This document shows positions 37,070 to 48,084 of a stretch of DNA of 64,000 bases, in pieces. This stretch comes from Phragmites australis. Taxonomy: Eukaryota > Streptophyta > Magnoliopsida > Poales > Poaceae. The DNA lies in contig NC_084935.1 in assembly GCF_958298935.1 (NCBI RefSeq), positions 1,064,001-1,128,000 of the forward strand. Reading direction: 5' to 3'. Position numbers and translations under genes: made by a program. Within the stretch, counting starts at the first letter, position 1, and every line of letters starts with the position of its first letter. The notes beneath the pieces were generated by a model. It was given only the letters and a program-made list of their open reading frames with translations, was not told the DNA's origin and made no database searches.

Positions 37070-38760
37070 TCAGTAGGTGCAATGGTAAAGTTTCTCGGAA
37101 GCTCGACTGTCGGTCACTCTGGGCTCTCTCATAGGTGCCCTCATCTTAGGTTGTGGATCTCTCTTGGGTGTGGGTTTCTTCTCTGTAGGTTGAGGTGTAC
37201 GCTTGTTCTTTTCAAGCATGGATTGTGAGACATTGATCTTGGCTTTCTTTGACTCTAGGGTAGTAGGTAAGGTGAAAACAGTCTTGCCAGAACTGGTATA
37301 AGTAACTCTCTCAAAACCCAAACCCAAAGCTAACTTAGCCTTATTAGCACATATCTTGATCTTGGCCGAGATCAAATCCATTTTGCCCTTGCCTTCTTAG
37401 CATTTTTCCATAAGAGAAAGGAGCTACTCATTCTTAGCAATGAGATTTTCAATTTGCCCTCTAACCCAGCTGAGCTTGTCCTTAAGGATCATGCAAGTAG
37501 GATACTTTGGCTGCACATCCGTAGAACTCTCAGCACTCTTCAATCTAGACTCTAGCTCCTTTATACGCTTATCTTTCACATCAGTTTGAGAGCATAGGGT
37601 AATTCTTGCAAACGCCTAAGAAAGTAGGTATAGACTACTCCTCAATGAGCTTCTTCTCGGTAGTCTCAAGCTAACTAGCAACTTGAGCATGCACAGTTTA
37701 AAGCTCGGCAAGCTTACTCATGATAACCAAGTAACTCTCACAATTCTCATCCTCAACCTCGGACCTAGACCTAAACAACTCAAGGTCATAAGAAACAGAC
37801 TCATACTTACACGTATGCACTTTTAACTCACGTACAACTTTCTTAAGTAACCTATTCTGGCTAACGAGAGCATCATTCAAGGTATCAGCTTGGATGAAAA
37901 GCTGATCGTAGAAAGATAGTACCTCCGAGGCATCAAGCTTGGGGTCGCTATCATTGTTGTCGTCTACCATGAAGTAGAAACCGGTGAAGTCCTTAGCTTT
38001 TTTCCTGTTCTTCACTTATGGTTCATCCTCCGAGCTCTCCTCCTCGCTTGAAGAGGTGTCGATGTCGCTGAGAGCTGCCACGAATGCCCTAGAAGCTGCT
38101 TGGTCACCTTCTTAGCCATCTTATCATGGTTCTTCTTAAAGAAGGGCATCTTGTTCTTCTTAAAGAAGGGCATCTTGTTCTTCTTGTTGTACTTATCGGA
38201 GTCGTAGTCGTGGTCCTCCCTCTTCTTGAGCTTGAGGCAATCCACCTTAAAGTGTGTGGTATCACCACACTTAAAATAAGCATGGGAGCCCCCTCTCCTC
38301 CGATCTCTTCTATTATTGTAGAAACGGGTGAACTTCTTCACAATGAGAGCAATGTCCTCATCATCCAGTGCATCCACCATCTCCTCTATGATAGAAACCA
38401 AGGATGCCAAAGCGAAATAACTCGGTAAAGTGTTAGCACAAGAATAGGTAGCTTCAGCCTGATTGCCACCATTAAGTACGGAAACCAATGACATGTTCTG
38501 AGATAAGGGGTTTTTGATGCCTATCCGAGTCATCTTGGCTATCTCAGTGGATTTGAGCTTGCTGAAAAGTTCATCATAAGTTAACGTATCGTAACTTGGT
38601 GACTCTTTAATGCTCGAGATCTTCACTTCCCATATGCTACAATTGAAAGTATAGAGAAGCTTGATTGTCTTCTCATGATTAGAGTAGGGCAAAACACTAG
38701 TGAATCTAAGGTAGCTCATAATTCCATCAAAACGTGCAAACATAGCATCCAGAGATTCAT
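37070..38760 (-). pseudogene. gag of the copia element
   Basis: 38743-38012 encodes a gag capsid relic (MFARFDGIMSYLRF...) and a nucleocapsid with KCGDTTHFKVDCLKLKKR. The first Cys of the CX2CX4HX4C zinc knuckle is a Tyr. It is followed by Lys-rich tandem repeats (KKNKMPFF twice). 38015-37698 continues as an acidic, Leu-rich probable coiled coil, and 37381-37070 is a basic Pro/Lys-rich piece. Together they match the long gag of SIRE-type elements, broken into three frames. Start codons upstream (to about 39160) are lost. Confidence 0.8.
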
Positions 38761-39184
38761 CTGGCCTTTATACAAATATTTGATATTCTTAGTTGTATGT
38801 GCTTTGGTGTCTGGCATTAATCTGATTAGCGCCTTCATTAAAGACGCTCAGAGTAGTCCAAATCTCTTGGCCAGTACAGAGGTGTTGGGCCCTATTAAAC
38901 TTATTCCGACTCAGGCTTATGAAAAAAATATTTCTAGCCTTGTTGTTTGCCTCATATTGTTCGATTTGAATCTAAGTCATGTGAGCAGCATGGACTGTAT
39001 AGTTGGAATCAACTATTTCCCATATTGCACTTCCTTGGCGTAGAAGATAAGGCTCTATGCGTATCTTCGAGTATGAAAAATCTTGACCATCGAACAAAGT
39101 AATCTTTCCACTTCTCTCCATATCGCCTACAGATCATAAAGCCAACTAGGGTCAATAAGTGATCAAACTGGCTCTAATACCAAT

Positions 39185-40633
39185 TATAGGACCGAGATAT
39201 GCGACTAGAGGGGGGTGAATAAACGTCTTACAAATTTGTTATGAAATAGATGACCTACTCCTTGTTCATCCAACGCTCCTTAAAAACACACAAACGGAAG
39301 AATAAACTTTAGAGAGACAAAGCGAAAAAGAAAATTCTAAGGCAATATGACTCCACGAATGAAATATGAACCATATGCTCTATTTAATATCATTCTAGGT
39401 GTCTTTGTACACAAAAGCTTTAAACTTGAACGAATAACAAAGCAAAAACGACAATCACTGAAAGAAGAAACTCTCCAAGTTGATAGTCTAGAGGCAAAGG
39501 GATTCAAGACCTTCTCAAATACATGAGTATATGAATGTTTATGCCTCTAGCAATAAGAAGAATAACTTACTAAGGTTGAAAAATCGTAGCTCAAAGGCAA
39601 AAACGAAAATCAACAAAAAAAATTACAACCGAAAAAGGAAAAAACATGTAAACTTGCAAGGGAACCAATAGAGAGATATTAGAAGGAGGAGAATTCAAGC
39701 ATATGCAAAAACATAAACTTTATTACTCAAAGAGGTCAGTCCTATTTTAAATGGATTACAAGGATTTTTTTCTCAAAGACTATCACATATTACATAGGCT
39801 AAGCACTCATATTACTCTCCTCTAAAACCCTAGCATTAGACTCTCAAATAGGTGGCACAAGAGGCTCAAATGGCTGGTTCATCCTCTTCCATAGTCTTAT
39901 CCCTCTATTTATAGACCTAGAAAACTTGATCCTTAAGTTTTTTAGATTGTTACTAAAATACCCATCTCTTGTAATAAACTTCTATCTACCACTTAGGGCA
40001 TTTTGGTTCATTTTTTGCTCCGTTCATTGAACAGCCACGACGTTCACGACTTGGCTTCGCCTCAACGCAAGCTTCCCGATAGTGCCACATACTCCTCTAA
40101 TCCTCACTTGGTTTTGAGGCCCAACCGTGAAACCTTTTGCATGCTTCTCAAAGCATGACTCGTCACTTTCCTACACCTTAAGCAAGCGCTCTGATGTCGA
40201 CATGTGTACTCCGTCTTACGATCCTGATCGCCGGTAAATCTCTCCTGCTCCCGATCCCTTATGTCGGCTTGTCACTTGTACAAGCATCTCTTTCGCTTGA
40301 CTTTTTCAACACGTCGTATTCATCCTTCGTTTCATGTTTTGCTCGACCTCCACATCTACAGCTAGGATCACTATTGACTCCGCTCGGCATTCTTGATCGT
40401 CTGACACTAAGCACCCGCTTAGCCTCGATCATGCGCCGTCGACCACCAAGTTACATCTGTCACCTGCACACCATAAGACAAGCAAATATATTTCTCCAAC
40501 TCCAACTCCAGTTAGTCCATAATCAAAATGTTCAAACTAAACTCAAGCAATCTAAAACTCAAAAAACCAAACTGATAATTTTGTCAATCACTCATCACAC
40601 ATAAATCAAAACACATTTTAATTTTGTTTCTCA
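39185..40633 (-). repeat. 5' LTR of the copia element
   Basis: 1449 bp; plus-strand start TATAGGACCGAGATATG (TG changed to TA) and end GTTTCTCA. Next to the primer-binding site at 39171-39183. Confidence 0.93.
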
Positions 40634-40872
40634 ACCTTCCCACGTGACGTGAAGTTCATACTCGAACTCTGAAAGCTAACGACGTCGACGACCACTCTCT
40701 GAATGGACTATGTTCACTTGAAAAGTGGTACGATCAGATCTGACAAGACCATGGAGAAACTTACAGGCTACTATGTTCTTAAGTTCATCACAAACATACA
40801 CACCATAAACATTATTAACACAACCATCAATCAATATACATTAAAATCATTATCAAGTATTAACTCTCAACA
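40634..40872 (+). repeat. right-hand part of the Tat 3' LTR
   Basis: The last 100 bases or so (GTTCTTAAGTTCATCACAAA onward, from about 40775) align with 21085-21189 of the 5' LTR, with an excess of G-to-A and C-to-T differences, and end CTCAACA before the target duplication GCGAT. Its left-hand part should lie before 30631, on the other side of the copia insertion; I could not place that boundary by eye. Confidence 0.65.
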
Positions 40873-40877
40873 GCGAT

Positions 40878-42134
40878 ACACTGTCCTCGAGCACCTCGGC
40901 CAGGAAATGAAGGTTCATGTGGAGATGAAGCATCATCATTGAATGGTTCAGGAGAATGCTTGCTTTTGTTCACGCCAATCCCGTTTCCGGCATTTTCAAA
41001 TCTGTGTGTGTATGTGTGGAATGGAAGAGTTTAGGCTCGCCTTCGCCATCGTCTAAGTTTCGGAGTACCAGTAGCATTTCTCCTTTCTTGAAGTTTCGGT
41101 GGTTGAACTACCTGTCGACTGTCAATTCTACGAATAATATATTTACCAAATTTCCAAAATGGTGCTCGTCTTGGGCACTTTCGAGACAACTGCAGTTGTC
41201 CTCGACCGATAGAAACGCAGAAGGGCACATATATCCAACCAAAACGATGAGCTGTGGTAGAAGTGGAATCAAATGCCTGACTGCCAATGGCCTGCAGTGC
41301 CGTCCAGGCATGCACGATTGGCCTGAAAACTTAGTAATGACTTGGCTTGCCACCACTGGAGCTGAAGGACGTGTGTTTACCTCATCGGGTACACGACACG
41401 ACGGCCGACAGGGTGTTGCATTCAGATTCAGTGGGCTGGTGAAGCTCGGCTTCCTGAAACTACTTTTCTCCTGCTCCGCTTGTTTTCTTGCAATGATTGC
41501 AGGTCCCGTTTCTTTCAGCAGAAGAGACGACAAGAGACCGTGGCCGTGCATTACGATGCATCAGGGTGATGGAGATGATGAACAGGGCGGTGGGTCGGCA
41601 GATCTGTGGCGCTGCGCTGGAAGAGTTTGCAAGGTAACGTGATTGACTGAGCCGTTTACTGGGGCTGAAGAATTATACGAGAATCAGTACAGTTGATTCA
41701 GGAATCCTGGGAAACTTCTCTCTAAAAAAAAGGAATCCTGCAAAACTCATTTTTATCCCAAAGTCCAAACGGGTTCTACAGGTAGCAGGAAAATGGTAGG
41801 GAGAGCACTTTGCTCTTTGCACCCAACTGGAGGCAAAAACTATGGATTATAAATTGGTTAGCGCGGCGATTAATCTGTTCTCCATTCTTTACAACACTTG
41901 TGCGTGGATCATAATTTCCCTGCAAAGCTCGAGCAGCTTCGGGCCGAAGCCCGAAAGGCAGTTGGCGCACTGGAATGGGCTGCTCCGAACCGAGAAATCC
42001 GCGCACGTTCGCCGCACAAGCGGCGCAAGCCTGGGCTACCACCGTGAGTGAGAATCTGGGTCGGTCCACAGATCTGGGCCGCGAAAACTCTTAGGACTCA
42101 CGGTGGGCGCTGCATACGGCATACCCACCAACAC
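40878..42134. other. gene-free stretch with unassigned open frames
   Basis: Moderately GC-rich DNA with a 228-codon frame at 40956-41642 (+) overlapping frames on the minus strand (41031-41315, 41108-41551). None shows a domain I know, composition is not codon-like, and no homologous frame occurs elsewhere in the window. It may be a relic of the original sequence between the two kinases. Confidence 0.4.
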
Positions 42135-42949
42135 CGGAGTTTTTTATTTTTATATTTTCTAACATTAATATTTAAATAAATAGATCATGATATAAAGATT
42201 TATAAGAATAGACACATATCATCCTTTTATACGACGGTTAGGCCGTTACTGCTCCTTGAGATGGCGGTAAGCACCTATGATATCGTGGTAGCGCTTTAAC
42301 ACCCTCTGATGGTGCGGTTAAACTCTTGCCGTCTTATCCCTGTGTGAATAGTACTGTTTGCAGTTTTTTCTCTTTTTATCTTCTCTGTATAAAAAAATAG
42401 TCTTCTATTACTTTAAAAAATTTTAAAAAAATTACGTATTTTATAATCCATGTGCAACCTATTTTAATTAGATTAAAAAAACCTATGTAAAATTTAAATT
42501 AAAATTCTCAAAACATGACTACTTTTATAACTTTTAACAATTGTTAGGGTCTCAAATAAATTTTCAAAAATCTAGAAAAATTCGCTAATATTCTTCTTAT
42601 GTGATAGAATAATTTCTAAAATTATTTTCAGCTCTAAGTTATATCGTAAAAAAGTGAATTCCTTATATGATACTCTATTTATATGTATTTTATCATTTCA
42701 TATGATATTCTTCTTTTTATTCAATTTGAATTCAAACATATACACCTCTTGATTGCGCCAGAAGTACTGTTCAGAACTCTATTTTCTCCTCCCATCTTCT
42801 CTGTACAAAATAGAGAACTTTGGTTGCTCCAAAAATCTGGTAAAATTCACTAATATACTTCTTATATGATGGACTAATTTCTAAAATTATTTCCAATTTT
42901 ATGAATTTGGCTATTACGTTCTCCACCGATCAGGTGCGTCACAGAGCAG

Positions 42950-43295
42950 CTGGCCACACGACTCAGCTTTAACCATGAAATGACAACACCCTACTCCCAG
43001 TATAGCATCTCTCTCGTGACTCACACTTTAGACACGAAGTGACCACACGGACAGAGTTTTAGGCATGAAATGACAACACTTTGTCATGCATCAGGCTTTA
43101 GATACGAAGTATCCACACGACTCGGCTTTAACTATGAAATGACAACAACTCTGTCCTGACTCAAACTTTAGACATGAAAGTGACCACACGATATAGCTTT
43201 AATCATAAATTAAATATCAACACCTCCATCCTGACTAAGGCTTTAGACACGAAGTGACCATATGATAGAGCTTTCAACATGAAATAACAACTTAG
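42950..43295 (+). repeat. five-copy minisatellite inside the TIR element
   Basis: A unit with CCACACGACTC, GCTTTAACCATGAAATGACA and CTTTAGACACGAAGTGA starts at about 42954, 43043, 43113, 43184 and 43258 (spacing 70-89). Confidence 0.85.
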
Positions 43296-43764
43296 GGGTT
43301 CATTTGCTGAAAAGCGGTAGTAATAAGTATTAGCTGCCTCTTTTTTTAGAGCTAACTCAACACATGCAAGTGCTTTTATAAACTTAAGCATCTAACTCCA
43401 TAAGGAGGTTGCTATTGGAGATAAGTTTACTTCACTTGTTTGTATAATTATTCCTTTTTCACTAATGACTATTATCCCAAATACGTCATGATATGAAATT
43501 CTTTGGACTACAAGATCAAACTAAATAGTAGAACCTGGTCTCATAATTAACGTTCAGCAAATTAGGATTCATTTAGCAAACGATTTTTATCTTTCATTTG
43601 AACTTATTTCCCTAATTATTCTAGTTTCTTTAATGGGCCAAAAGTGTCAGTGCCCTGCTTTTCCGATTTGAAGCCATCGACTTGCCCTTACTTTACAACA
43701 AACGGTTCACGGCGTTAAGTCAGAGAGTTTGACCAGAAACTGGACTATTTTACCCTTGCATGGC

Positions 43765-43772
43765 TATAAATA
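43765..43772 (+). promoter_or_regulatory. TATA box of the GRF zinc-finger pseudogene
   Basis: CTATAAATAG, a consensus plant TATA box, about 60 bp before the ATG at 43826. It favours that ATG over the upstream one at 43760, which would precede the TATA box. Confidence 0.6.
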
Positions 43773-43825
43773 GCCAACCGATTATGGGAACATGGCTGCA
43801 AAACAAAAGAGAAGCAAGAGAGAGA

Positions 43826-44288
43826 ATGACAGAGAGGAGTGCTTCCAGCGGATCCAAGGGCTCTACGTATTTGGTCTTGTACAGATTTTGTTGCGGTTGT
43901 AAGAGCAAGAGCAAAGTTGCGAGGTGGAGGGTTAGAACTCCGGCAAACTATGATAGTGTATTTCTCAGATGCTATGCTAGGGTGAGTTCTGTTCATATGT
44001 GCAACATCAGTTGGATTTTGAAGGTTCTTTTTTTTCATGAGTTGTAGAAATGCACCTTTTTCATGTGGGAGGATATGTTGGAGGATAAAAAAAAAGCCAC
44101 ATTATCGAGGAAGTAATGAACCAGAATGCAAATACATGGGGTTGCAACTAGCTGCACTGAAGGAAGTGTCTATGAAGATGAATGAAATGAAAAGGAGTCT
44201 GAACCAACTTAAGATAATAGTGTTTGTGCTTATACTTGGTATGATCTGGATGATGGCCAGGATGCAAGGCTTCCCAGATATAATATAA
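43826..44288 (+). pseudogene. GRF-type zinc-finger, coiled-coil, TM protein (frameshifted)
   Basis: Exon 1 (43826-43981) encodes MTERSASSGSKG and a Cys-containing stretch ending SVFLRCYAR. A 66-base intron with GTGAGT donor (43982) and TTGTAG acceptor (44047) joins it in phase to KCTFFMWEDMLED, reconstituting a GRF zinc finger (C...F..C...C.FF.W.D). The frame then hits a nine-A run (44087-44095). Unshifted it stops at TAA 44114-44116 (74 residues). One base over, the frame continues through LQLAALKEVSMKMNEMKRSL (coiled coil) and a hydrophobic membrane segment to TAA 44286-44288, the usual architecture of grass GRF-domain proteins. The homopolymer slip makes this a pseudogene or a sequencing error. 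GRF proteins bind nucleic acid; the role of this grass subgroup is unknown to me. Confidence 0.7.
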
Positions 44289-45025
44289 AATGTAATGTTA
44301 AATCTTGATGTAATGAGAAATAAATGTAACTGACTGGTACCTCAACATCTCATATGAGAGAGAAGATGGGAGGAGAAAATAGAGATATAAATAGTACTTC
44401 TAACGCAGTCAAGGGTTGTATATGTTTGAATTCAAATTGAATAAAAAGAAGAATATCACATAAAATGATAAAAATGCATATAAATAGAGCATTACAAAGG
44501 AACTCATTTTTTCACCATATAATATATGGCTAAAAATAATTTTAAAAATTATTCCATCACATAAGAAGAATATTAGTGAATTTTTCCAGATTTTTGAATA
44601 TTTATTTGAGACCCGAACAATTGTTAAAAGTTATAAACGTAGCTATTTTTGGGAATTTTAGTTTAAATTCTACATTAGCTTTTTGGGTGAATCCAATTAA
44701 AATGGATTGCACATTGATTATGAAATACGTAAAAAATTCTAGAATTTTTGGAGCAACATAAAATTATTATTTTATACAGAGAAGATGAGAGTAGAAAATA
44801 GATCTATGAACAATACTTCTAGTGCAGTTCTATTCACACAGGAAGTGGCTAACTGTTCTATTAGAGGACGGTAAGGTGTTGTCCTAGTATCATACCTTCT
44901 TACTGCACTCTCAATGAACGGTAAGAGTCTAGCCATCCTATGAGAGGACTAAGCGTCTATTCTTGCAAATCTTTTTATCATGTATCTATTTATTTAATTA
45001 TTAATGTTAGAAAAAAAAAACTAAC

Positions 45026-46379
45026 CCTCTGGTCCAAGCATTTTTTTAGAAGCTATCACTGTCTATAGCACACAAACATGAACCATACTTACACACAATT
45101 GCAAGAAAGAGCACATTTCTGCCAGAACTACATTTCTGCATGAAAATGGTCTCAGTCTCAGACTCCACAGTGGCGCTGGTTAGATTTTCAGGTAGCCTGC
45201 TCAAAGAATATAGTTTCCCTACACTCTGCAGACACTATTCTTCCTCTTTGCTTTGCCCGTTTTCCTAGCTTTGATCGTTCGTCTTCTCGTTTAGCCCCAT
45301 TTCGAGCACGTGGAAGTTACACTGAACTCTAGTAGAACAATACTACTTCCAATGAAATGGAATTTCTGCCAAACCGCAAATGAAACTGTCTGCATCAGCA
45401 AGTGACTCGTCTGTTCCCCATCATTTTCCTCTGGAGTTTTTCCGTGGACAACGAGTGTGAAGTCTCTCCCTCGACAAATCTGAATCCTTACGGACGGGCA
45501 TGAAACCTGGTGGTAGGATTCAAGGAGGAATCGAACCGGCGAGGGTTTAGCCTCCTAGAAGACCGCATAGTTGGGGAAGCGCCGTTCAATAAAATCTGAA
45601 TCCAGCGTACCTTCAGTCGTCGAAGCACGTACGCGTCTCTTCCTACTGTTAGCTAGTTGGCCAGATACAGATTACAGCTGCGATGGTCGATCAGATCGCC
45701 GGAATTAAACAATTGATCGATAAGCTTCCGTCGACGACCTCGCTCAGGCTTAATTATTCTACTCGTTAACATGGCAGCATGTGATCGATATGCGCGTTCG
45801 ATCACCACCTAAACAGACATGTCAACGTGTGGTATGAGCTGTCCATGGATGGGATCGAGCCTGGTTGGTGGTGGCAGCTGATCACATGATCGAATGATAC
45901 GGCTGCTGCACTATCAGTTTATCACGGAAAGTTCGGTCGTACGGTTCACCTCCTGGGACCCAGCTGAGTACAGTTCCGATCGCGTCCAGATTAAACGCAC
46001 CGTTTAGTTTGCGCTTCCAAATTGTAATCTTCTTCCTCGATGCTTGCTTGCCGTGCTGATGACCATCTCTTACAATTTCCAAACAGTAGGATCAAGAATA
46101 ATAATTAAAAAAAGGTAAATAGATATCCCAATAAATTCCTTTCGAAATAGATTGTCATCTTTATTTTAGAAACACAGCAGAAATATAGAACTCAAGCCAG
46201 AACATCCATCTAGAACCAAACACAAACTCAAAGAATTCAAAAACTAAGCTTGAAGATCCAATCAAAAATAAGTTTTGTGGTTAGAATCGAACACTATATT
46301 TCACAACAAATCAGTCCATAATTTATCCTCATATAAAGTTTGGAACTTAAGAAAAAAGATTCAAAAATTAAAGATAAGG
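45026..46379. other. gene-free stretch
   Basis: Mixed intergenic DNA without a credible frame. 45860-45960 (CGAATGATACGGC...) has a relative at 52410-52460, so the decayed repeat array begins about here. From about 46085 the sequence is A-rich and may be the outer part of the copia derivative that follows. Confidence 0.4.
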
Positions 46380-47152
46380 TCACCGGTTAAGAACTCCGTG
46401 CTCATCTCGACATCTCGAACTCCCTGCTTATAGTTTCTGCAAACTTAGCCATAAGTACATGAGAAGAGCCATCAGAAATAATATCATCCACATATATCTG
46501 AATAAGTAAAAAATTATTACCATACCTGAGAGTGAACAAAATTTTACCAGCTGATCCTATCACATATCTATACTCTAGTAAGAAAGATCTATGTAACTAC
46601 TTAAGCTCATACAAAGTCTTTCTAAGCTTATAAACTTTATGTGAGTATTTAGGATGCTCAGAGTCTAGAGGTTGTTTAACATATATCTCTTTCTAAATGA
46701 AACTATTAAGAAAAGTATTTTTGACATCTATTTGGTACAATTTGAAACCTCGGATGCTGCAATTGCAAGGAAGATTTTAGTGGCTTCTAGTCTAGTTATC
46801 GATACAAATATCTCTCTAAAGTCTATCCCCTCTGACTGAATGAAACCTTGAGCCACTAATCTAGTTTTGTTTCTCACTACAGACCTATCATCCCCTGTTT
46901 ATTTTTGAAAACTCATTTTATGCCTATAGTGTGAATATTAAGGGTGGCTCTATAAGGACCCATCGACCGCCAAATTATATCCGTAACATGTACACCATGA
47001 GATAAGTAAATATATTTTTTCCAATTCTAACTCCAATTAGTTTGTAATCAAAATGCTCAAATCAAGCTTAAACAATCTAAAACTCGATAAACCAAATTGA
47101 TAACTTTATTCATCACTCATCGTATATAAGCTAAGATACATTTTAGCTTACT
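46380..47152 (-). mobile_element. copia deletion derivative: RT fragment fused to LTR end
   Basis: 46390-46955 aligns with 34320-34910 of the full copia element (same family, same orientation, RT including the YVDD region near 46480-46495). It then passes at about 46960 straight into 190 bases that align with the LTR at 31870-32060 and 40435-40620. The remaining gag, integrase and most of the LTR are missing, so this is one large internal deletion product. Confidence 0.8.
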
Positions 47153-48084
47153 CACCTGTGTGAGCTGCTGACGGATTCGGCTGGCTAATTGTTTTTACGA
47201 CGTGAAGGCAAGTGATGAACCGGTATATGCTCAGGTGATGTATTCGAATTCGTATTCCTCTCCTTTTGTAGCAGGTTATGTTATTCACACGAAATCTATT
47301 CTTGGTCATGGGCAGCTTTTTTAGATCACTGCATACAAGTCACTTTCCCCCGTGTGAATTTGTATAACAAGCTTTTCTGAAATTGCTAAATATGCAGTGC
47401 TACCTATCAGCTTTTGGGAACAGCACCTCTACGAAGCAAGAGATGGAGACGGGCAAGCAATGAGCAACCATCGTGAGACCAAACAACCTGCAAACCGCAT
47501 TTTCGAAAGCCCTTTGTCTGGTGTGTTGTTTGATGCTTGTCTGCTGCTACCTCTTGTCCTGTGGCTGGTCTGGTCAACTTCCATAATCTGTCCGAGTCAA
47601 TTTGTTTCTATGCCGTGAAGGCAACTGATCAGGTGCTGAGTTCGAATTCGCTTGCCTCGCGTTGCAACATGCATATTGCCGGCACGAAATTTGCTCTCAG
47701 TTATGGACAGCTTTCCCTCACTTATATGTCACTAGTCCAACCCATGCACCTGCGCAGACTAAAAATAATTTTTAGAAAATACATGAATAATAGAACTTCA
47801 CGAGATGCGTGTGATTTTTTATTTATAGATAACTAATGTGCATATATTGACCATATTTTCGTACTATATTCTTATACTGTGCAGTGCCAGTTTGGGTTAT
47901 TTTGTTATACCGGCAGATGTGAGCAATTTAGAAGCATATATTTTGGTTCTTTTGGTTAGTTTTTTTATAAAGTCAGATGTGAATAATTTAGAAATATGTA
48001 TTGGGGTATGATTAATTTTAAGTTTTAAATGATAAAGGTGAGTAATTTAAAAAAAAATGTATTATGAGCATGTTGGGTTGATTT

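Larger units (their letters stand above)
30631..40633 (-). mobile_element. Ty1/copia element, SIRE/Maximus-like, about 10 kb
   Basis: Two LTRs (30631-32072 and 39185-40633) in the same orientation bracket gag and pol that read on the minus strand. Primer-binding site: GCTCTAATACCAA at 39171-39183, the complement of TTGGTATTAGAGC, next to the 5' LTR (right-hand side). Polypurine tract: AAAGGGGGAAAT (minus strand, 32073-32084) next to the 3' LTR. LTR ends on the minus strand are TGAGAAA...CCTACA. The flanks ACTTC (30626-30630) and ACCTT (40634-40638) are only a degenerate target-site match. It lies in the 3' LTR of the Tat element. Numerous stops in all frames and visible LTR divergence indicate an old copy. 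Confidence 0.92.
20390..40872 (+). mobile_element. Ty3/gypsy Tat-lineage element, degenerate, with nested insertions
   Basis: The host element of this region. It is flanked by the 5-bp target duplication GCGAT (20385-20389 and 40873-40877). Left end TATCGG (decayed TGTCGG) and right end CTCAACA agree with the 3' end CTCGACA of the 5' LTR. Order on the plus strand: 5' LTR, gag, protease, RT, RNase H, second RNase H, integrase, antisense ORF, 3' LTR; this order and the second RNase H are typical of the Tat lineage. Three later insertions (22083-23230, 26772-28268, 30631-40633) add about 12.7 kb to an element of about 7.8 kb. All genes carry stops and frameshifts. Confidence 0.85.
42135..45025. 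mobile_element. long-TIR element with GRF zinc-finger cargo, about 2.9 kb
   Basis: About 700 bases at 42135-42890 recur inverted at 44335-45025. Matching blocks include TTTCTAACATTAAT(A)ATTAAATAAATAG at the outer ends, CTGTGTGAATAG (42350, inverted at 44830), TTTTAACAATTGTT (42533, inverted at 44620) and ATTCAATTTGAATTCAAACA (42718, inverted at 44430). Such long TIRs suggest a Mutator-like or foldback element. No transposase is present. Between the arms are a minisatellite (42950-43295) and a GRF zinc-finger pseudogene. Target duplication not resolved. Confidence 0.72.

Noticed and set aside
40956..41642. 228-codon frame as a gene
   Set aside because: No recognised domain, overlapping frames on the other strand, no splice or promoter signal; kept only as a remark on the gap.
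45508..45585. tRNA-like sequence on the minus strand (GGTTCGATTCC looks like a T-arm)
   Set aside because: I could not fold an acceptor stem, D-arm and anticodon arm around it.
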